Assembly (NCBI RefSeq): GCF_016864195.1
Contig: NZ_CP045202.1
Span: 2,759,001-2,823,000, forward strand
Length of the DNA stretch: 64,000 nt
Direction of reading: 5' to 3'
Source of the DNA: Dechloromonas sp. TW-R-39-2
GTDB lineage: Bacteria > Pseudomonadota > Gammaproteobacteria > Burkholderiales > Rhodocyclaceae
Shown in pieces: positions 48,400-60,138 of this stretch; position 1 is the first letter of the stretch; every line of letters starts with the position of its first letter. A program made the position numbers and the translations under genes. The notes below the pieces were generated by a model, which did no database searches, was not told where the DNA came from, and saw only the letters and a program-made list of their open reading frames with translations.

Positions 48400-49310
48400 C
48401 AGGGACCTTTAGGCCGTTCGCTCCAGTGCAGTTTCTGGCGCAGCATGGCGAAATAGCTGTAGCCCGGCGGATGCAGGAAACAGATGGTGTATTCGGAACG
48501 TTTCAGGCGGACGCAATCGTCACGCGCCAGATCGAGCGTCACCTGGCCGTCGAAGTGCACACGCGGATCATCGGCGTTGACGACACGCAATTCGATATCG
48601 GCACTGTCGTTGACGATGATCGGACGATTGGTCAAGGCATGCGGACAAAGCGGCACCAGCGCGATACCGGCCAGCGTCGGATGCATGATCGGCCCACCGG
48701 CCGACATCGAATATGCCGTCGAACCAGTTGGCGTCGAGACGATCAAGCCGTCGGAACGCAGGTTATAAATGAATTCGCCATCGATAAACAGTTCGAACTC
48801 GATCATCCGGCCAATCGCCCCCTTGTCGATCACGACATCATTCAATGCCATGTTCGATGCGATTTCCTTGCCGTCGCGAATCACCTCGGCGGAAAGCAAC
48901 ATCCGCTTTTCTTCCTGGAAACGGCCGTCGAGCAAATCGTCCATGCAGGTCAGCATGTCATCCCGGGCGATATCGGTCATGAAACCGAGCCGCCCCTGAT
49001 TGACCCCAACCAGCGGCACACGATAGCGGGCCAGGCGACGGGCGGCATTGAGCATGGTGCCATCGCCGCCAAGCACGATGGCCAGGTCGGCATGCGCCCC
49101 GATATCGTTGAATCCGCAGGTGACCCAGCGCGACAAATCGACCTTGCGCCCGATATGTTCCGAAGTTTCACGTTCGATAAAGACCGAAACCCCGCGTTCG
49201 TGCAGGTATTCAGCCAGTCGACGCAAGGACTCGGCAATTTCCATGCTGTGATATTTGCCGACCAGCGCGATGGTCCGGGGCGAGCGACAGGAAGCGAAGC
49301 TTCTATTCAT
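48399..49310 (-). CDS. nadK: NAD kinase
   Basis: A 303-residue enzyme that phosphorylates NAD to [14 protein letters not shown] holds the catalytic Asp, and [31 protein letters not shown] are the other family signatures. The start at 49310 is the family position. It is divergent from hrcA across 65 bases, a conserved arrangement with recN downstream. Confidence 0.95.
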   Translation of the reverse strand: MNRSFASCRSPRTIALVGKYHSMEIAESLRRLAEYLHERGVSVFIERETSEHIGRKVDLSRWVTCGFNDIGAHADLAIVLGGDGTMLNAARRLARYRVPLVGVNQGRLGFMTDIARDDMLTCMDDLLDGRFQEEKRMLLSAEVIRDGKEIASNMALNDVVIDKGAIGRMIEFELFIDGEFIYNLRSDGLIVSTPTGSTAYSMSAGGPIMHPTLAGIALVPLCPHALTNRPIIVNDSADIELRVVNADDPRVHFDGQVTLDLARDDCVRLKRSEYTICFLHPPGYSYFAMLRQKLHWSERPKGP

Positions 49311-49336
49311 GTTCGGGATTTTTGCATAAAAATGCC

Positions 49337-49367
49337 TTGTCGCGCGCACTCTGCTTTTTTGTACAAT
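49337..49367 (+). promoter_or_regulatory. Promoter of hrcA, possibly giving a leaderless mRNA
   Basis: TTGTCG (49337-49342) and TACAAT (49362-49367) are 19 bp apart. TACAAT ends 8 bases before the hrcA ATG, so transcription would begin at or 1-2 bases before the start codon; no ribosome site is present. Confidence 0.5.
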
Positions 49368-49375
49368 GCTCTGCC

Positions 49376-50404
49376 ATGCTGGATGAACGCTCAAGAACCC
49401 TTCTCAAGGCGCTGGTCGAACACTATATCGCTGATGGTCAGCCGGTTGGTTCGCGCGCCCTTTCACGCTTTTCCGGTCTCGACCTGTCGCCGGCGACGAT
49501 CCGTAACGTCATGGCCGACCTGGAAGATGCCGGTTTTGTCGCCAGCCCGCACACCTCGGCCGGCCGCATTCCGACCGCCCGCGGCTACCGCCTGTTTGTC
49601 GACAGCCTGCTCACCGTGCGCCCGCTTGAAGCGCGCCAGATGGGTGAAATGGAAGAGGCGCTGCAAGGCCAGCCATCCAAGCAAATCATCTCCAGCGCCT
49701 CGCAACTGCTCTCCGGCCTGACCCAGTTTGCCGGCGTGGTCATCGCGCCGCGCCGGGCGAGCAGCCGGATTCGCCAGATCGAATTCCTCAGCCTGTCCGA
49801 AAAACGCATCCTGCTGATCATCGTCACCACCGACGGCGATGTGCAAAACCGCATCCTGACCAGCGAAAAATCCTATTCGCCAGCCGAACTGGTCAGCGCC
49901 GCGAATTACCTCAACCAGAATTTTGCCGGACTGGATTTCGAACAGATACGCCAGCGCCTGTCGATTGAAATCCAGCAGTTGCGCGAAGACATCAAGCCAC
50001 TGATGGCGATGACGCTCGAAGCCGGCGATGCTGCCATGTCGGAAAGCGCGACACCCTACGTTATCAGCGGCGAACGCAACCTGCTCGGCGTTGAAGACCT
50101 GTCCTCCAACATGAAGCGACTACGCGAACTGTTCGACCTGTTCGAGCAGCGCTCCAGCCTGATCCGCCTGCTTGAAGTCTCGAACCGGGCCGAAGGCGTC
50201 CAGATCTATATTGGTGGCGAATCGGGCATTGCACCGCTCGATGAGTGCAGCGTCGTCACCGCCCCCTACACGGTTGATGGCCAGATCGTCGGCTCGGTCG
50301 GCGTCATTGGCCCGACCCGCATGGCTTACGAACGCGTCATTCCCATCGTCGACATCACCGCCCGTCTGCTGTCCAGCGCCCTTACCTACCAGAGCAACAA
50401 CTAA
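49376..50404 (+). CDS. hrcA: Heat-inducible transcription repressor HrcA
   Basis: A 342-residue repressor that binds CIRCE operators and uses GroEL as co-regulator. The N-terminal winged helix ([18 protein letters not shown] ... [21 protein letters not shown]) and [20 protein letters not shown] are typical, as is the GAF-like core ending [15 protein letters not shown]. The ATG at 49376 fits homologues but lacks a ribosome site. It overlaps hemH by one base. Likely targets include groESL elsewhere and possibly the grpE region at 56184. Confidence 0.95.
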   Translation: MLDERSRTLLKALVEHYIADGQPVGSRALSRFSGLDLSPATIRNVMADLEDAGFVASPHTSAGRIPTARGYRLFVDSLLTVRPLEARQMGEMEEALQGQPSKQIISSASQLLSGLTQFAGVVIAPRRASSRIRQIEFLSLSEKRILLIIVTTDGDVQNRILTSEKSYSPAELVSAANYLNQNFAGLDFEQIRQRLSIEIQQLREDIKPLMAMTLEAGDAAMSESATPYVISGERNLLGVEDLSSNMKRLRELFDLFEQRSSLIRLLEVSNRAEGVQIYIGGESGIAPLDECSVVTAPYTVDGQIVGSVGVIGPTRMAYERVIPIVDITARLLSSALTYQSNN

Positions 50405-51507
50405 TGTCCCGTTACCTGCCGGAACCGCCACATCGCCACGGCACGCCGTCGTCGACCGCCATTCTCATCGTCAACCTCGGCACACCCGACGAAGCCAGCG
50501 CTCCGGCCCTGCGTCGCTACCTCAAGGAATTTCTTTCCGACCCACGCGTTGTCGAAATTCCCAAGGTAATCTGGTGGCTGATCCTGAACGGCATCATCCT
50601 CAACATCCGCCCGAAAAAGTCGGCGGCAAAGTACGCCTCCGTGTGGATGAAGGAAGGCTCGCCCCTGCGTGTTCATACCGAACGCCAGGCCAAATTGCTC
50701 AAAGGCCTGCTTGGCGAACGTGGTCATCATGTCACGGTCGACTGGGCGATGCGCTATGGAACGCGCTCTGTTCCGGAAATGCTGGCACACCTCAAAGCCA
50801 ACGGCGCAACGCGCATCCTGCTGGTTCCGATGTATCCGCAGTATGCGGCGAGCACGACAGCCACGGTCGTCGATGAAGCCTGTCGCTGGCTGCTTCAACT
50901 GCGCAACCAGCCGGAGATGCGTTTCGTGCGCAACTTCCACGACGACGAAGGCTATCTTGCCGCGCTTGAAAAGTCGGTCCGCCAACATTGGCAGACGGCG
51001 GGACCACTCGGCCCGGATGACCGCCTGCTGATCAGCTTCCATGGCCTGCCCAAGCGCAGCCTCGACCTCGGCGATCCGTATTTCTGCGAATGCCACAAAA
51101 CCGGCCGCCTGCTGGCCGAACGCCTGCAGCTCAAGCCCGAACAATACCGCCTCTGCTTCCAGTCGCGCTTCGGCAAAGCCGAGTGGCTGCAACCTTATAC
51201 GGCCCCAACCCTGCATGCGCTGGGCAAGGAAGGCACCAAACGACTGGATGTCATTTGCCCAGGCTTCACGGCCGATTGCCTCGAGACGCTGGAAGAAATC
51301 GCCCAGGAAGGACGCGATGATTTCATCGCGGCGGGCGGCCAGGCATATCACTACATTCCAGCCCTGAACGAGGATGCCACATGGATTGCCGCCCTGGCCA
51401 ACCTGGTTGAACGGCAATTAGGTGGCTGGGACACCCGCCAGCCGTTCGATCCCCGACAACTCGAAATCGGCGCCAGGGAAGCCTTCAAACACGGCGCCCG
51501 AACTTGA
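50404..51507 (+). CDS. hemH: Ferrochelatase
   Basis: A 367-residue enzyme inserting Fe2+ into protoporphyrin IX, the last step of haem synthesis. ILIVNLGTPDEAS opens the fold, ISFHGLPKRSL contains the catalytic His, and CPGFTADCLETLEEI the conserved Glu. The start shares a base with the hrcA stop (TAATG), so the two are coupled. Confidence 0.95.
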   Translation: MSRYLPEPPHRHGTPSSTAILIVNLGTPDEASAPALRRYLKEFLSDPRVVEIPKVIWWLILNGIILNIRPKKSAAKYASVWMKEGSPLRVHTERQAKLLKGLLGERGHHVTVDWAMRYGTRSVPEMLAHLKANGATRILLVPMYPQYAASTTATVVDEACRWLLQLRNQPEMRFVRNFHDDEGYLAALEKSVRQHWQTAGPLGPDDRLLISFHGLPKRSLDLGDPYFCECHKTGRLLAERLQLKPEQYRLCFQSRFGKAEWLQPYTAPTLHALGKEGTKRLDVICPGFTADCLETLEEIAQEGRDDFIAAGGQAYHYIPALNEDATWIAALANLVERQLGGWDTRQPFDPRQLEIGAREAFKHGART

Positions 51508-51565
51508 GATTGGCCATTCCATCCCCACATCGGGCGTCATGAACACACCGTACAGGGAGGGCTCC

Positions 51566-52009
51566 ATGCCAGAAAACATCCACCTCGTCTGCTCGCATTG
51601 CGCAGCAGTCAACCGTTTGCCGATCTCTCGCCAGCACGAATCGCCAAGCTGCGGGCAATGCAAAAAGCCCGTTTTTTCCGGTCGACCGCAAGAACTCGGT
51701 GAAAATGACTTCGACCGCTGGATCAGCCGCAACGATGTCCCGATCCTCGTTGATTTCTGGGCGCCATGGTGTGGCCCCTGCCGCTCGATGGCACCGGCCT
51801 TCGCCCAGGCGGCCAGTGAACTGGAACCGGTGTTGCGCCTGGCCAAGGTCGACACCGAACGCGCCCCCAGCCTGGCCGCCCGCTTCGGCATTCGCAGCAT
51901 TCCAACCCTGATCATGTTCAGGGGCGGGCGCAAAATTGCCCGACAAAGCGGCGCACTCGACCTGAACGCCCTGAAGCGGTGGGGCATGGCCAACCTGCCT
52001 AAAAATTAA
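51566..52009 (+). CDS. trxC: Thioredoxin 2 (TrxC)
   Basis: A 147-residue thioredoxin with an N-terminal zinc-binding extension (CSHC ... CGQC) as in E. coli TrxC, followed by the active site FWAPWCGPCRSMAP and the cis-Pro segment RSIPTLIMF. GGGAGG is 6 bases before the ATG. It follows hemH by 58 bases; oxidative-stress control is known for some members but no OxyR site was recognised here. Confidence 0.93.
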   Translation: MPENIHLVCSHCAAVNRLPISRQHESPSCGQCKKPVFSGRPQELGENDFDRWISRNDVPILVDFWAPWCGPCRSMAPAFAQAASELEPVLRLAKVDTERAPSLAARFGIRSIPTLIMFRGGRKIARQSGALDLNALKRWGMANLPKN

Positions 52010-52033
52010 GCTTTTCCCCATGGCTGCCGTTAA

Positions 52034-52053
52034 CAGTGTGTCAAAACACACTG
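52034..52053 (+). promoter_or_regulatory. 8-bp dyad before the EF-hand-like gene
   Basis: CAGTGTGT-CAAA-ACACACTG is a perfect inverted repeat ending 12 bases before the ATG at 52066. It could be an operator or an mRNA hairpin limiting translation; there is no U-run. Confidence 0.4.
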
Positions 52054-52065
52054 GATGGAATTGCC

Positions 52066-53076
52066 ATGAAAATCGCCAGCGCCAACCTCACCATGGCGTC
52101 AGCACACGCCAGCCAGGAACAATACAAGCTAAGCGAATCCCTCAAAATCACCATGGGATCGCCCCGTTCCGCCTTGCCCGCCAACGACCCCGTCGATCTG
52201 TCAGACCGGGGGAAAAACATCCAGGCTGCGGAATCAGGGAGCGATGCAAGCGATTCCGCGGTCGACCACGATCCGCAACTGAGTTTGATTCGTCGCATGC
52301 TCGAATTCCTGACGGGATACAAAATTCGAGTTTTCGATGCAGCCAAGCTCCAGGCCCAGGTTAACGATGATGCTGGCCAAGCAGACAGCAATACAACCGC
52401 TACCGACTACGCCATCGACTACCAACGCCACGAGTCCTACACGGAATCGGAACAGACGGCTGTCTCGATCAGCGGCAGCGTCAAGACCGCCGACGGCCAG
52501 GAAATCAACTTCGACCTCCAATGGACAATGGCGCGCCATTACCACGAGGAAAGCGAGACGAACCTGCATCTGGGCAACTCAGCCCAGAAAACAGACCCGC
52601 TTGTGCTGAATTTTGCCGGACCGGCGGCGCAGTTGATCGATCAACGTTTTGCCTTCGACCTGAATGCTGACGGGCAAACAGAAGACATCAACTTCGTCGC
52701 TCCCGGCAGCGGATTCCTGGTTTTCGATCGTAACGAGGACGGAAAAATCAATAACGGCCAAGAGCTTTTCGGCCCGACGACAGGCGACGGCTTTTCAGAA
52801 TTAAACGCGCTGGATAGTGACAGAAACGGCTGGATTGACGAAAATGACAGCTATTACAAAAAACTACAAATATGGTCACGCAGGGCCAATGGCGAGGATG
52901 CCTTTCAATCGCTTGCCGAAGCTAATGTAGGGGCCATCGCTTTAAATCACATCGCATCGCCCTTCGACCTGAAAAACCAGAACAATGAATTACTGGGACA
53001 GGTTCGCAGTTCTGGAATTTTTTTGCAGGAAGATGGCAGGGCTGGCACAATCCAGCAAATAGACCTGACTGCCTGA
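52066..53076 (+). CDS. Uncharacterised protein with EF-hand-like calcium-binding repeats
   Basis: A 336-residue protein of no named family. No signal peptide or membrane segment is apparent. The N-terminus ([19 protein letters not shown]) is Ala/Ser-rich. The C-terminal half has three Asp-rich loops of EF-hand/dockerin type: near residue 198 (DLNADGQ), 221 ([13 protein letters not shown]) and 250 ([12 protein letters not shown]). The latter two have the DxDxDG-like spacing and a Glu or Asp at the end, so calcium binding is likely. It stands between trxC and a chemotaxis receptor. Its function cannot be stated. Its base composition is somewhat more AT-rich at the 3' end than its neighbours. 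Confidence 0.75.
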   Translation: MKIASANLTMASAHASQEQYKLSESLKITMGSPRSALPANDPVDLSDRGKNIQAAESGSDASDSAVDHDPQLSLIRRMLEFLTGYKIRVFDAAKLQAQVNDDAGQADSNTTATDYAIDYQRHESYTESEQTAVSISGSVKTADGQEINFDLQWTMARHYHEESETNLHLGNSAQKTDPLVLNFAGPAAQLIDQRFAFDLNADGQTEDINFVAPGSGFLVFDRNEDGKINNGQELFGPTTGDGFSELNALDSDRNGWIDENDSYYKKLQIWSRRANGEDAFQSLAEANVGAIALNHIASPFDLKNQNNELLGQVRSSGIFLQEDGRAGTIQQIDLTA

Positions 53077-53107
53077 TAAACGCAGCTTCATAACAAGGGA
53101 TTCAACC

Positions 53108-54727
53108 ATGCCGCGCTTTGCCGACTTGAAGATTTGGGTACGACTAACGGCCGCAATCTGGCTCGCTCTGGCAATCATCTGGGTCGGAGCAATTATCTGG
53201 ACCACCCAGGTCAATCGAGAAACCGCCATTCGCCAGGCACAGGATTTTTCCCAAAGCATTCATGAAATGACCATGGCCGGCCTGACCGGCATGATGATCA
53301 CCGGCACCGTTGGCCAGCGCGAAGTTTTCCTCGACCAGATCAAGCAACTGACCATCATCAAGGATCTGCACGTTGCACGCAGCGAGGCCGTTTCGAAACT
53401 TTACGGTCCGGATACAAAAGCCAAACGCGAACTCACCCCGCTTGAACAGCAGGTCATGACCTCCGGTACGCCGTATGTATCGCTGGAGTCAGAGAACGGC
53501 AGTTCATCCCTGCATGTCATCAACCCGACCAAGGCATCGAAGAATTATCTCGGCAAGGATTGCGTACTCTGCCATCAGGTTCCGGAAGGCACCGTACTCG
53601 GCGTGGTCAGCATGAAAGTGTCACTCGATTCGGTCGAGGCAGAAGTCGCCGCCTTCCGGCTGAAAATTGCCGGCGTGGCCCTGGGTGCCCTGGGTGCCCT
53701 GCTAGTCATCATTTACCTGCTGACCCAGCACTTCGTCACCGTGCCGCTGGAAGAGCTGCGCAAGGGCCTGCGTGACATTGCCCGTGGCGAAGGCGATCTG
53801 ACGCGCCGCCTGCCGGTCAAAGGCAAGGATGAGGTCGGCCAGTCCGCCTTTGTCTTCAACGAAATGATGGACAACTTCCAACAACTGGTCAGCCAGGTTC
53901 GTGATTCGGCGACACAGGTTTCGGCGCGTGTCGCATCGCTCTCGGAAAGTGCCGACCGCGTCTCGCAAAGCTCGCATCTGCAGAACGAAAAATCAGGGTT
54001 GGCAGCATCGGCTGTCGAAGAGCTGGTCTCCAGCATTTCCTCGATTGCCCAAAGTGCCGGCCATGTGCAACATCAGTCACAGGAAAGCCTGGCTCGTGCC
54101 AATGAAGGCAGCCGCAATCTCGAAGTCCTGCTGGAAGAGATGAGCGTTGTCGAACGTGCCGTCAAGGAAATGGCCAATTCGGTGAATGACTTTGTGCGCA
54201 ACACAGAGTCGATCACGTTGATGACGCGGGAAGTGAAAGACATTGCCGAGCAAACCAACTTGCTGGCACTCAACGCTGCCATCGAAGCAGCCCGCGCCGG
54301 CGAACAAGGCCGCGGATTTGCCGTGGTGGCCGACGAAGTCCGCAAGCTGGCTGAAAAATCATCCCGCTCGGCCAGTGAGATCGATGCGATCACGGCCAGC
54401 TTGAGCGCCCAATCGGTTGCCGTCCGACGCAGTATCGAGGAAGGCCTGGATCACCTGGAAAGCAGCCAGAGCGCGGTATCTACGGTATCGAACGTACTCC
54501 AGGCAACCAATGGTTCAGTGACTGAAGTGGGCCATGGTCTGGATGCAATCGCCTCGGCAACCGATCAGCAGCGCCGCGTATCCGGCGACGTTGAAGCCAG
54601 CATCGAAGCGATTGCCGGCATGGCCAGAGACAATACCGGCACGGTTGAGCAGACGGCAGGTGCGGCACACGACCTGAAGCGCCTGGCAGAAGGCTTGGCG
54701 GCGATGGTTGGTCGATTCAAGGTCTGA
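53108..54727 (+). CDS. Methyl-accepting chemotaxis protein with periplasmic CxxCH haem motif
   Basis: A 539-residue receptor. TM1 is about residues 12-33, the periplasmic sensor about 34-187, TM2 about 188-208, then HAMP (about 209-262) and the signalling domain with the hairpin tip [34 protein letters not shown]. The sensor contains CVLCH (C152, C155, H156), a c-type haem attachment motif, just after [13 protein letters not shown]. Such sensors may detect redox state, oxygen or other haem ligands. TM2 DNA has a tandem repeat of CTGGGTGCC. AAGGGA precedes the ATG. No che genes are nearby. Confidence 0.93.
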   Translation: MPRFADLKIWVRLTAAIWLALAIIWVGAIIWTTQVNRETAIRQAQDFSQSIHEMTMAGLTGMMITGTVGQREVFLDQIKQLTIIKDLHVARSEAVSKLYGPDTKAKRELTPLEQQVMTSGTPYVSLESENGSSSLHVINPTKASKNYLGKDCVLCHQVPEGTVLGVVSMKVSLDSVEAEVAAFRLKIAGVALGALGALLVIIYLLTQHFVTVPLEELRKGLRDIARGEGDLTRRLPVKGKDEVGQSAFVFNEMMDNFQQLVSQVRDSATQVSARVASLSESADRVSQSSHLQNEKSGLAASAVEELVSSISSIAQSAGHVQHQSQESLARANEGSRNLEVLLEEMSVVERAVKEMANSVNDFVRNTESITLMTREVKDIAEQTNLLALNAAIEAARAGEQGRGFAVVADEVRKLAEKSSRSASEIDAITASLSAQSVAVRRSIEEGLDHLESSQSAVSTVSNVLQATNGSVTEVGHGLDAIASATDQQRRVSGDVEASIEAIAGMARDNTGTVEQTAGAAHDLKRLAEGLAAMVGRFKV

Positions 54728-54758
54728 TCGGCAAAACATGCCGCGACAACGCTGAAAG

Positions 54759-54780
54759 CCGCCTCTCAGGAGGCGGTTTT
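54759..54780 (+). terminator. Terminator after the MCP gene
   Basis: CCGCCTC and GAGGCGG form a 7-bp stem with a TCAG loop followed by TTTT; its end meets the stop codon of the convergent kinase gene. Confidence 0.78.
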
Positions 54781-56150
54781 CACATCGGCGTCAGTTCAAA
54801 ATCCAGACCGCCCCCCAAACGCGAACGGGTCATGGTTGTAATCGAACCGGCGCCGACCTCCACCGCTGGCTGTCCTTGAGCAGCGGCAATCCGGTTAACC
54901 TCGCGCAGGCGCTGAATCATTCTGGCCAGCAAGGCATTGCGCATGCGCTCAAGCAACTCTTCCGAAGACAAAGCCAGTGCAGAAGCATTGATTTCGAGGA
55001 ACAGGGTCGGCTCCAGCGTCACCGCGCTGGCATGACGCTGATCGCTTGCCGGGTGCAAAAACGCCACTTCGCCGACAGGCTCGCTGGCGCCAAGACGGCA
55101 AAGCACCTTGCGTTCGATCGAAATTTCGACACAGCCGGAAATGATGATGCCGAACATCTTGTTGCGCTCGCCTTCACGGACAATCGCCACATTCGGGCCT
55201 ACTTCACGCCAGACGGCGACACGCAGGACTTCCCAGATTTCGATATTTTCAAACTCGGTGAAAAAATCGAGCCGGCGCAGCATTTCGAAGTGACGGTCAT
55301 CCTGGGCCGTTTCATCCTCTTCGAGAATCTGATAGCGCACGGCAGACAGATCCTTGGCAAAATCGGCACCATTTTTGTAGCGGCTGTAGAGATCCTTCTC
55401 CAGCGCCTTGCGCATGACTGCGTTGAGGCCTTCCGGCAAATTCGGATTGAGCGCAGTGACCGCCGGCGCCTCTGAATTGATGATCCGAAAAACCAGCGTT
55501 GCCTGATTCGCCGCACGAAACGGCAAGCGCCCGGTCAGGCACTGAAACATCACCACGCCGAGCGAATACAGATCGGTTTTCTGGTTCAGCGGATAACCCT
55601 TGATCTGCTCCGGCGACATATAGGCAGGAGAGCCGACCCCCATGATGAAGGTCGAATCCCGATCCATGTCCTTGTTCATGTTCAGGGCCAGGCCAAAATC
55701 GGCGATCTTCGGCTCGTCATCTTCGCCGATCATGATATTGGCCGGTTTGATGTCACGATGAATGATGCCCTGGCGATAAGCACTATCGAGCGCCATGCAG
55801 CACTTGAAGATAATGCCGATGACCCGGTGCATCGGCAGCAGATTATCAATGCTGCAATGCTCCTCAAGGCTGAAGCCCTTGACGTACTCCATGGCGAGAT
55901 AAGCGAAATCCTCTTCAACCACTGCGTCATAGACCTGAACGATGTTCGGGTGATTCATCCTTTTCGAAACCATGCCTTCGTTCTGGAAAAGCTTGCGCAA
56001 ACGGCGCGACATGGCGGCGGAATCCTTGCCGAAGCGGATCACCTTGACGGCAAGCTGGCGATCGGAATCGGGGTCATCACAGAGGTAGACCGTAGCAGTC
56101 GCCCCTTTGCCCAATTCACGCACCACCCGATATTTGCCGATCGTTTCCAT
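54780..56150 (-). CDS. Ser/Thr protein kinase with C-terminal cyclic-nucleotide-binding domain
   Basis: A 456-residue cytoplasmic kinase. The Hanks-type domain (about 7-270) has GKGATATV, K36, E58, HRDIKPAN (131-138), DFG (151-153) and SPAYMSPEQ, so it should be active. Residues about 290-400 form a cNMP-binding beta barrel with a phosphate-binding-cassette-like GEVAFL and Arg in QRHASAV. A basic tail follows. No transmembrane or PASTA segments are present. AGGG lies 6 bases before the ATG. It is divergent from grpE, with a dyad between. No phosphatase or FHA partner is adjacent. Confidence 0.9.
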   Translation of the reverse strand: METIGKYRVVRELGKGATATVYLCDDPDSDRQLAVKVIRFGKDSAAMSRRLRKLFQNEGMVSKRMNHPNIVQVYDAVVEEDFAYLAMEYVKGFSLEEHCSIDNLLPMHRVIGIIFKCCMALDSAYRQGIIHRDIKPANIMIGEDDEPKIADFGLALNMNKDMDRDSTFIMGVGSPAYMSPEQIKGYPLNQKTDLYSLGVVMFQCLTGRLPFRAANQATLVFRIINSEAPAVTALNPNLPEGLNAVMRKALEKDLYSRYKNGADFAKDLSAVRYQILEEDETAQDDRHFEMLRRLDFFTEFENIEIWEVLRVAVWREVGPNVAIVREGERNKMFGIIISGCVEISIERKVLCRLGASEPVGEVAFLHPASDQRHASAVTLEPTLFLEINASALALSSEELLERMRNALLARMIQRLREVNRIAAAQGQPAVEVGAGSITTMTRSRLGGGLDFELTPM

Positions 56151-56183
56151 TCAATCCCTGCAAGGCTTTCCAAGGTTTTTATC

Positions 56184-56210
56184 GTAGCACGCGAGGCGTT
56201 CGCGTGCATT
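56184..56210. promoter_or_regulatory. CIRCE-like dyad between the kinase gene and grpE
   Basis: GCACGCGA and TCGCGTGC are perfect arms 5 bases apart (56187-56207). Read as 9-9-9, GTAGCACGC-N9-GCGTGCATT matches the CIRCE consensus (TTAGCACTC-N9-GAGTGCTAA) at 12 of 18 arm positions with the GCAC/GTGC core intact. It lies 32 bp upstream of the grpE -35 and 34 bp before the kinase ATG, so it might control either gene. Confidence 0.4.
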
Positions 56211-56241
56211 TCATGAACAGTAAAGAATCTTTAACGCAGCT

Positions 56242-56270
56242 CTTGAATTCGACCAACTCGCCCCGATGTA
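56242..56270 (+). promoter_or_regulatory. Sigma-32 (heat-shock) promoter of grpE-dnaK-dnaJ
   Basis: CTTGAAT (56242-56248), a 12-bp spacer and CCCCGATGTA (56261-56270) closely match the sigma-32 consensus CTTGAAA-N12-14-CCCCATnT. The start site would be near 56277, about 22 nt before the grpE ATG. Confidence 0.75.
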
Positions 56271-56298
56271 TTGAAGCAGCTTTTTTGGAGAAACATAG

Positions 56299-56856
56299 AT
56301 GTCCAACCCAGAACACACCCAAGAACTCCCGCTCGGCAACGAAGCGACGGCCGAAGCGGCCGTTGAAACACCGACCACCGACAACGTCGACACCCTACCC
56401 AGCATCGAGGAGCAATTCCGCCAGCTTGAACTGAAAGCGGCCGAACACTACGATGCATGGCTCCGCGCCAAGGCTGAAGGCGAAAACATCCGCCGTCGTG
56501 CACAGGAAGACATTTCGAAGGCGCACAAGTTCGCGGTCGAGAAATTTGCCGGCGAACTGCTGGCCGTCAAGGATAGCCTTGAAGCCGCACTGGCCGTCCC
56601 GGAACAAACGGTCGACAGCTTCAAGTCGGGTGTCGAACTGACGCTCAAGCAACTCGTTGCCGCCTTTGAGAAAAACGCGCTGAACGAAGTCAATCCAGCC
56701 GGCGAAAAATTCGATCCGCACAAGCACCAGGCGATCGGCATGGTCGACTCGGAACAGGATGCAAATACCGTCGTCACCGTCCTCCAGAAGGGCTACCTGA
56801 TCGCCGAACGCGTGCTGCGCCCGGCCCTGGTCATGGTCGCCAAGCCGAAGTCTTGA
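56299..56856 (+). CDS. grpE: Nucleotide exchange factor GrpE
   Basis: A 185-residue co-chaperone that releases ADP from DnaK. An acidic disordered N-terminus (about 1-40) leads to a long coiled coil and the C-terminal beta domain ([20 protein letters not shown] ... [24 protein letters not shown]). GGAG lies 9 bases before the ATG. First gene of the heat-shock operon. Confidence 0.95.
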   Translation: MSNPEHTQELPLGNEATAEAAVETPTTDNVDTLPSIEEQFRQLELKAAEHYDAWLRAKAEGENIRRRAQEDISKAHKFAVEKFAGELLAVKDSLEAALAVPEQTVDSFKSGVELTLKQLVAAFEKNALNEVNPAGEKFDPHKHQAIGMVDSEQDANTVVTVLQKGYLIAERVLRPALVMVAKPKS

Positions 56857-56923
56857 AATTCGGGGCATCGTCCCCAACTCCAGAACATCACCAATTCAAT
56901 CGTATTCAGTAAAGGAACACATC

Positions 56924-58873
<1,950 letters not shown>

Positions 58874-58900
58874 AACGGACGCTATCGCGCCGTTCTAAGT

Positions 58901-58942
58901 GGCCGGATTGAGGCGGATGCGACAGCTCCGCTCAATCCGGCC
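58901..58942 (+). terminator. Strong intercistronic hairpin between dnaK and dnaJ
   Basis: GGCCGGATTGAG pairs with CTCAATCCGGCC over 12 bp, extended inward by CGGA/TCCG across one bulged G; only TTT follows. It may attenuate transcription or stabilise the dnaK mRNA 3' end, lowering DnaJ relative to DnaK. Confidence 0.6.
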
Positions 58943-58969
58943 TTTGCACAGCCTCAGTCGGAAACAGCT

Positions 58970-60106
58970 ATGTCAAAACGCGATTTTTACGAAATTCTTG
59001 GCGTCAACCGTGACGCCAGCGAAGACGAGATCAAGAAGGCCTATCGCAAGCAGGCCATGAAGCACCACCCCGACCGCAACCCGGACAATCCGGCGGCCGA
59101 GGAAAAATTCAAGGAAGCCAAGGAAGCCTACGAAATTCTTTCGGATGGCCAGAAACGTGCGGCCTACGACCAGTACGGCCACGCCGGCGTTGACCCGCAG
59201 TCCGGCATGGGCGGCGGCTTCGGTGGCGGCGGCGGTGGATTTGCCGATGCCTTCGGCGGCATTTTTGATGAAATCTTTGGTGGTCGTGCAGGTGGCGGCG
59301 GCGGTGGCCGCTCGAACATCTATCGCGGCGCCGACCTGCGCTACAACCTTGAAATCACGCTCGAACAGGCCGCTCACGGGACGGAAACCAAGATTCGCAT
59401 TCCGACCATGGAAGTCTGCGAACCGTGTAATGGCAGCGGCGCCAAGGCCGGCACCCAGCCGAAAACCTGCCCGACCTGCCAGGGTTCCGGCCAGGTTCGC
59501 CTGCAGCAGGGGTTTTTCTCGATCCAGCAAAGTTGCCACAAGTGTCACGGCACCGGTCGCTTCATTGCCGACCCCTGCAAATCGTGTGGCGGCGCCGGAC
59601 GCATCAAGCAGCACAAGACGCTGGCCGTCAAGATTCCGGCAGGTGTCGACGAGGGCGATCGCATCAGGCTGGCCGGCGAAGGCGAGCATGGCGTCAACGG
59701 TGGCCCGCCGGGCGACCTTTACGTCCAGATTCACCTCAAGCAGCACGCCGTGTTCACCCGTGATCACAACGACCTGCATTGCGAAATGCCAATTTCCTTC
59801 ACCACCGCAGCACTCGGTGGCGAAATCGAAATTCCGACGCTGGACGGCGCCGCAGCGATCAAGATTCCGGCCGAAACGCAATCCGGTCGTGTCTTCCGCC
59901 TGCGCGGCAAGGGCATCAAGGGTGTCCGCAGCCACACGCACGGCGATCTGATGTGTCATGTCGTGGTCGAAACACCGGTCAATCTCACCGACCGTCAGAA
60001 GGAGTTGCTCAAGGAACTGGAAGAATCCAGCCGCGAGAACAACGCCAGCCACAACCCGCGTGCTAAATCCTGGATGGACAAGGTCAAGGAATTTTTCGGC
60101 GACTGA
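58970..60106 (+). CDS. dnaJ: Chaperone DnaJ (Hsp40)
   Basis: A 378-residue type I J-protein that stimulates DnaK ATPase activity. The J domain carries HPD (KHHPDRNPD), followed by a Gly/Phe-rich linker, four zinc motifs ([32 protein letters not shown]), and C-terminal substrate domains. It ends the operon before a large terminator. Confidence 0.97.
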   Translation: MSKRDFYEILGVNRDASEDEIKKAYRKQAMKHHPDRNPDNPAAEEKFKEAKEAYEILSDGQKRAAYDQYGHAGVDPQSGMGGGFGGGGGGFADAFGGIFDEIFGGRAGGGGGGRSNIYRGADLRYNLEITLEQAAHGTETKIRIPTMEVCEPCNGSGAKAGTQPKTCPTCQGSGQVRLQQGFFSIQQSCHKCHGTGRFIADPCKSCGGAGRIKQHKTLAVKIPAGVDEGDRIRLAGEGEHGVNGGPPGDLYVQIHLKQHAVFTRDHNDLHCEMPISFTTAALGGEIEIPTLDGAAAIKIPAETQSGRVFRLRGKGIKGVRSHTHGDLMCHVVVETPVNLTDRQKELLKELEESSRENNASHNPRAKSWMDKVKEFFGD

Positions 60107-60138
60107 TCCGCTGGCAGGCCAGATAGCTGACCTGACAC

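Noticed and set aside
53680..53702. Tandem CTGGGTGCC repeat as a phase-variation tract
   Set aside because: Only two 9-base copies, in frame inside the second membrane helix of the MCP; copy change would not shift the reading frame.
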